Shown here: piece after piece, positions 6,662-8,257 of the stretch
How the letters are laid out: each line of letters opens with the position of its first letter
Position numbering within the stretch: the stretch's first letter is position 1
Source: Sandaracinaceae bacterium
Lineage (GTDB): Bacteria > Myxococcota_A > Polyangia > Polyangiales > Houyiibacteriaceae
Direction: 5' to 3'
Assembly: GCA_012514415.1 (NCBI GenBank)
Contig: JAAZAH010000079.1
Location: forward strand, 1-8,257
DNA: 8,257 nucleotides
The notes under the pieces: generated by a model
The model's database searches: none
What the model was told of the DNA's origin: nothing
What the model saw: only the letters and a program-made list of their open reading frames with translations
Made by a program: the position numbers and the translations under genes

Positions 6662-7057
6662 TCACTCTCGGGATTCCTCGCCGCCTGAATCGACGCGATA
6701 AGAAGCGTCCTTGGGGGTGAGCTCTTCGAGGAGATTCTTCAGCTCGGCCTCGGCAGCGGAATCGAGCGAAGCCCGATCGTGCGCTGCGAGCTCGCGCGCC
6801 AATGAGAGGTGGTAAAGCGCCTCATCACGATCGGAGAGTCTGTAGGCGCTCATGCCGCGGTAATAGTGATATCGGACGCGTTCATCGGCGCTCAACCTCG
6901 GAACGTCGCCCTCGAGCGCCTCAAACCAGGTGATGGCGTCTTCATAATGAGCGCCCTGATAGGCCTTTTCTGCTTCCCGAAGCTCTTTCGAGGCGGAGGC
7001 GCAACCCGCAAAAACGAGGAGCGAGAACAAGCCGAAGAAGAGGTGGGATCGTCTCAT
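6662..7057 (-). CDS. Small TPR-containing lipoprotein, function unknown
   Basis: A 131-residue predicted lipoprotein. The signal peptide runs from MRRSHLFFGLF through a hydrophobic core to VFAGC; Cys19 is the probable lipidated residue (lipobox with Phe at -3, acceptable but not the commonest). Ala at +2 lacks an Asp retention signal, so by E. coli rules it would go to the outer membrane. The mature part is helical and TPR-like: LREAEKAYQGAHYEDAITWF (about residues 26-45) and YHYYRGMSAYRLSDRDEALY (about 63-82), each with the small/aromatic spacing of a TPR helix pair. The tail is acidic. I do not recognise an ortholog. It needs its own promoter, since the ferredoxin terminator lies about 60 bp upstream. 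No ribosome binding site is clear. A LolA-like carrier that could transport it is encoded about 700 bp away, but no operon link exists. Confidence 0.8.
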   Translation of the reverse strand: MRRSHLFFGLFSLLVFAGCASASKELREAEKAYQGAHYEDAITWFEALEGDVPRLSADERVRYHYYRGMSAYRLSDRDEALYHLSLARELAAHDRASLDSAAEAELKNLLEELTPKDASYRVDSGGEESRE

Positions 7058-7064
7058 GACAGCG

Positions 7065-7070
7065 ACTATA
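7065..7070 (-). promoter_or_regulatory. Possible -10 element of the lipoprotein gene
   Basis: On the minus strand TATAGT (7070 down to 7065) is followed by 7 bases and then the ATG at 7057. This spacing would place the transcription start at or next to the start codon, and there is no clear Shine-Dalgarno site. No good -35 is visible. The reading is tentative. Confidence 0.25.
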
Positions 7071-7116
7071 ACGCGGTCGTGGTGGGATAGGGAGATTTCG
7101 GGCGAAAGTTTCCCAT

Positions 7117-7163
7117 AAAAAAAGCCCCTCTTTCTTGGAGGAGCTTTTTTCGTGTGAGGGGCT
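7117..7163 (-). terminator. Intrinsic terminator of the ferredoxin gene
   Basis: On the minus strand an A-rich arm (7150-7145) and GCTCCTC (7144-7138) pair with GAGGGGC (7130-7124) with one mismatch, and a run of seven T follows (7123-7117). The stop codon of the ferredoxin gene is only a few bases upstream. A second arm, AGCCCCTC (7163-7156 on the minus strand), can pair perfectly over 8 bp with the same 3' arm GAGGGGCT. The structure can also terminate rightward (T run 7145-7150), though no + strand gene ends here. Confidence 0.85.
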
Positions 7164-7168
7164 GCGGA

Positions 7169-7522
7169 TCAGCCGGAATATCCCCACTTGCGCTTGTTCT
7201 CCTCGACCTGATCGGGGGTCGGAGGCTCGCTTCCGTCATTGACGGGCACCTCGCGATCGTCGTCGACATCCATGATCTTGGCGTTGAGCTCGATGTCGTC
7301 TTTGAAGACCTCGGGCACCGAGGCGTCCTCGAAGATCGCCTCCCACGGACATTCGGGCTCACAGGCGCCGCAGTCGATGCACTCGTCCGGGTGGATATAA
7401 AGCTGATTGGGGAACGCTTCGGTGTCGCTGCCGGTGTAAGCGTAAATGCACTCGACGGGGCAGACGTCGACGCAAGCTTTATCGACACAATCCCGGCATA
7501 GGCGCGTGATGACCCAGGTCAT
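7169..7522 (-). CDS. Seven-iron ferredoxin ([3Fe-4S][4Fe-4S])
   Basis: A 117-residue soluble electron carrier of the Azotobacter FdI / FdxA type. Cysteines are at 9, 12, 17, 21 and 25 (RLCRDCVDKACVDVCPVEC) and at 48, 51, 54 and 58 (ECIDCGACEPECP). By homology to FdI, Cys9, 17 and 58 bind the 3Fe-4S cluster and Cys21, 48, 51 and 54 the 4Fe-4S cluster; Cys12 and Cys25 would be free. YTGSDTEAFPNQ lies between the two motifs, longer than in FdI. The C-terminal 50 residues are acidic (DIELNAKIMDVDDD, then DQVEENKRKWGY), as in FdI-like proteins. The start is ATG 7522, with GAGGAGA 5 bases upstream; the frame stays open further upstream but that part does not look like ferredoxin. It has its own terminator and is probably monocistronic. 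Redox partners are not shown by context. Confidence 0.95.
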   Translation of the reverse strand: MTWVITRLCRDCVDKACVDVCPVECIYAYTGSDTEAFPNQLYIHPDECIDCGACEPECPWEAIFEDASVPEVFKDDIELNAKIMDVDDDREVPVNDGSEPPTPDQVEENKRKWGYSG

Positions 7523-7550
7523 GAAGTCTCCTCGTGGTGATAGAGATCGA

Positions 7551-7578
7551 AAGCTAGCAGCGGAGCGGCGAGCATCAA
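7551..7578 (-). promoter_or_regulatory. Possible promoter of the ferredoxin gene
   Basis: On the minus strand TTGATG (7578-7573) and TAGCTT (7556-7551) are 16 bases apart. Transcription would begin about 20 bases upstream of the ATG at 7522, leaving room for the GAGGAGA ribosome binding site. The -10 match is weak. Another -35-like TTGACT lies further upstream, at about 7667-7672 on the same strand, with no good -10. Confidence 0.3.
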
Positions 7579-7684
7579 GTGGTACGTCGACCGCACGCGT
7601 GGTTATTGGAGCTCCCCGGAAAACGAATTCCGAGACGTTCAAAAGAGAGCCCAGCTTTGGTGTGTAGTCAAGACGATTCTTAGA

Positions 7685-7753
7685 CCAAGGTTGTTTGTGG
7701 AGGCGTCGGTCGACCCACGTTGATCTGGGAGACAACCTACGTTGTTTGGTGGA
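7685..7753. repeat. Three degenerate 17-18 bp direct repeats
   Basis: Unit 1 (7685-7701) is CCAAGGTTGTTTGTGGA, unit 2 (7714-7730) is CCCACGTTGATCTGGGA, and unit 3 (7736-7753) is CCTACGTTGTTTGGTGGA. They share CCnA, GTTG and a GGA end. The GTTG cores start at 7690, 7719 and 7741, spaced 29 and 22 bases. Unit 3 overlaps a dyad ACAAC/GTTGT (7732-7745). The cluster begins 163 bp upstream of the ferredoxin start. Such an array could be a set of regulator sites or the remains of a repeat element. Confidence 0.55.
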
Positions 7754-8025
7754 TCAGGGTGGCGCGTCGACACGAATCGGACAGGAAGTCGACAGAAAGT
7801 TCGTCGAAGCGCCTCTCAGCCCGCGAAGGGGCCACGCGCCTCCACGATTCGGAACGCGGAGCTCGCCTTTTTCTCGCCCCGCGAGCCCGCGGGTACGGCA
7901 TTGGCCAGATCTCTGCGCATCCGAAGCGCAGTCCGACGCCTTCGGGGCCATTGCTGTCGGGCGGGGCAAGACGTCGGAGAAGCGATGTGCCCAGCAATCG
8001 CGGCAGCCTTATTAACCTAGCGGGC

Positions 8026-8257
8026 TTATCGAGCCGATCGGCCCGGGAGCGCTGCTGTCGCGCAGCCCAATCTTCTCCGCATGAGGTACGTGCCAGGTGG
8101 AAAGAGCACGCCGGTTTCGCCACGTCGGAACGCGGCCAAGGCGATCCCATAGGCCGCGCGAAAAAGCCTGAGAGCTTCGTGAGCCGAGCGGATCGCCTCG
8201 CCCAAGACGCCCTTGAAGAGGGGCCGAAGTCTCGAACGCTTCAACCGTTTCGCCTTC
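8026..8257 (-). CDS. C-terminal end of an unidentified protein, cut by the window edge
   Basis: The minus-strand frame is open from the window edge to a TAA at 8026-8028, giving about 76 residues with no stop. It looks more protein-like than the surrounding frames: HEALRLFRAAYGIALAAFRRG is a plausible amphipathic helix, and GVLFPPGTYLMRRRLGC follows it. The combination of such a helix with F-P-x-G-T-Y/W-x-M-R resembles, from memory, C-terminal ends of REP-associated (Y1-type) transposases and related proteins, but I cannot confirm this and no catalytic part lies in the window. The only start-like codon inside is TTG at 8244, with no good ribosome binding site, so the gene most likely begins beyond the edge. 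It points towards the ferredoxin gene across 500 empty bases. It could still be a chance open frame. Confidence 0.4.
   Translation of the reverse strand, partial: KAKRLKRSRLRPLFKGVLGEAIRSAHEALRLFRAAYGIALAAFRRGETGVLFPPGTYLMRRRLGCATAALPGRSAR

Larger units (their letters stand above)
7523..8025. other. About 500 bases without a convincing gene
   Basis: No protein or RNA gene is supported here. Short reading frames exist on both strands but are rich in Arg and Ser and look like non-coding GC-rich DNA. The part next to the ferredoxin gene (about 7590-7760) is visibly richer in A and T and holds three degenerate repeats; the far part (about 7790-8025) is GC-rich with small hairpins, such as CCCGCG (7878-7883) pairing with CGCGGG (7888-7893). 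Four GTCGAC palindromes lie at 7586, 7709, 7766 and 7788. It may be a long regulatory region or decayed sequence. Confidence 0.5.

Noticed and set aside
7523..7735. Upstream in-frame extension of the ferredoxin gene
   Set aside because: The ferredoxin family starts at MTWVITRLC, and a good ribosome binding site precedes that ATG. The extension has non-coding composition and runs through the probable promoter.
7737..8150. Minus-strand frame of 137 codons in the right-hand gap
   Set aside because: It is Arg/Pro/Ser-rich with no motif, overlaps the edge fragment in another frame, and overlapping frames on both strands are equally open.
1..8257. CRISPR array, insertion sequence ends or phage genes
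   Set aside because: There are no regularly spaced identical repeats, no complete transposase and no phage-type proteins; the triple repeat near 7700 is degenerate and unevenly spaced.

Overview
The window is GC-rich, dense bacterial DNA with no sign of a plasmid or phage. A LolA-type lipoprotein carrier and a lipoprotein with an outer-membrane-type sorting residue point to a diderm (Gram-negative) bacterium. The seven-iron ferredoxin with a short insert between its cysteine clusters, the GC-rich codon use and the tandem-type inactive M16 protein fit Myxococcota or a related deltaproteobacterial group. That placement is inference, because no rRNA or tRNA is present to confirm it.

Left part (3-5189, + strand): four tightly packed genes that look like one operon. 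They are a catalytically dead M16 peptidase-family protein, glmS (glucosamine-6-phosphate synthase), a polyprenyl-phosphate-type GT2 glycosyltransferase, and a GT4 glycosyltransferase that overlaps it by 4 bp. GlmS feeds UDP-GlcNAc synthesis for peptidoglycan, LPS and other glycans. The two glycosyltransferases would act in building some envelope glycan or glycolipid, whose identity the sequence does not show.

Middle (5271-7057): a lolA-like gene on the minus strand, convergent with the operon. A 337-base divergent gap follows, containing a strong + strand intrinsic terminator that ends no recognisable gene, an 11-bp tandem repeat and a dyad abutting a ribosome binding site. Next come a small DUF465/YdcH-like coiled-coil gene (+) and a convergent small TPR-type lipoprotein gene (-).

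Right part (7117-8257): a 7Fe ferredoxin gene (-) with a clear ribosome binding site and a clear intrinsic terminator. Upstream of it are about 500 bases without a convincing gene, holding three degenerate 17-18 bp repeats and several GTCGAC palindromes. At the right edge is the C-terminal end of an unidentified minus-strand protein that runs out of the window.

Most coding content is ordinary housekeeping. I did not find a convincing new multi-gene system. The features most worth a second look are the orphan terminator with its possible small RNA or leader, the triple repeat upstream of the ferredoxin gene, and the dead M16 protein fused into the glmS transcription unit.
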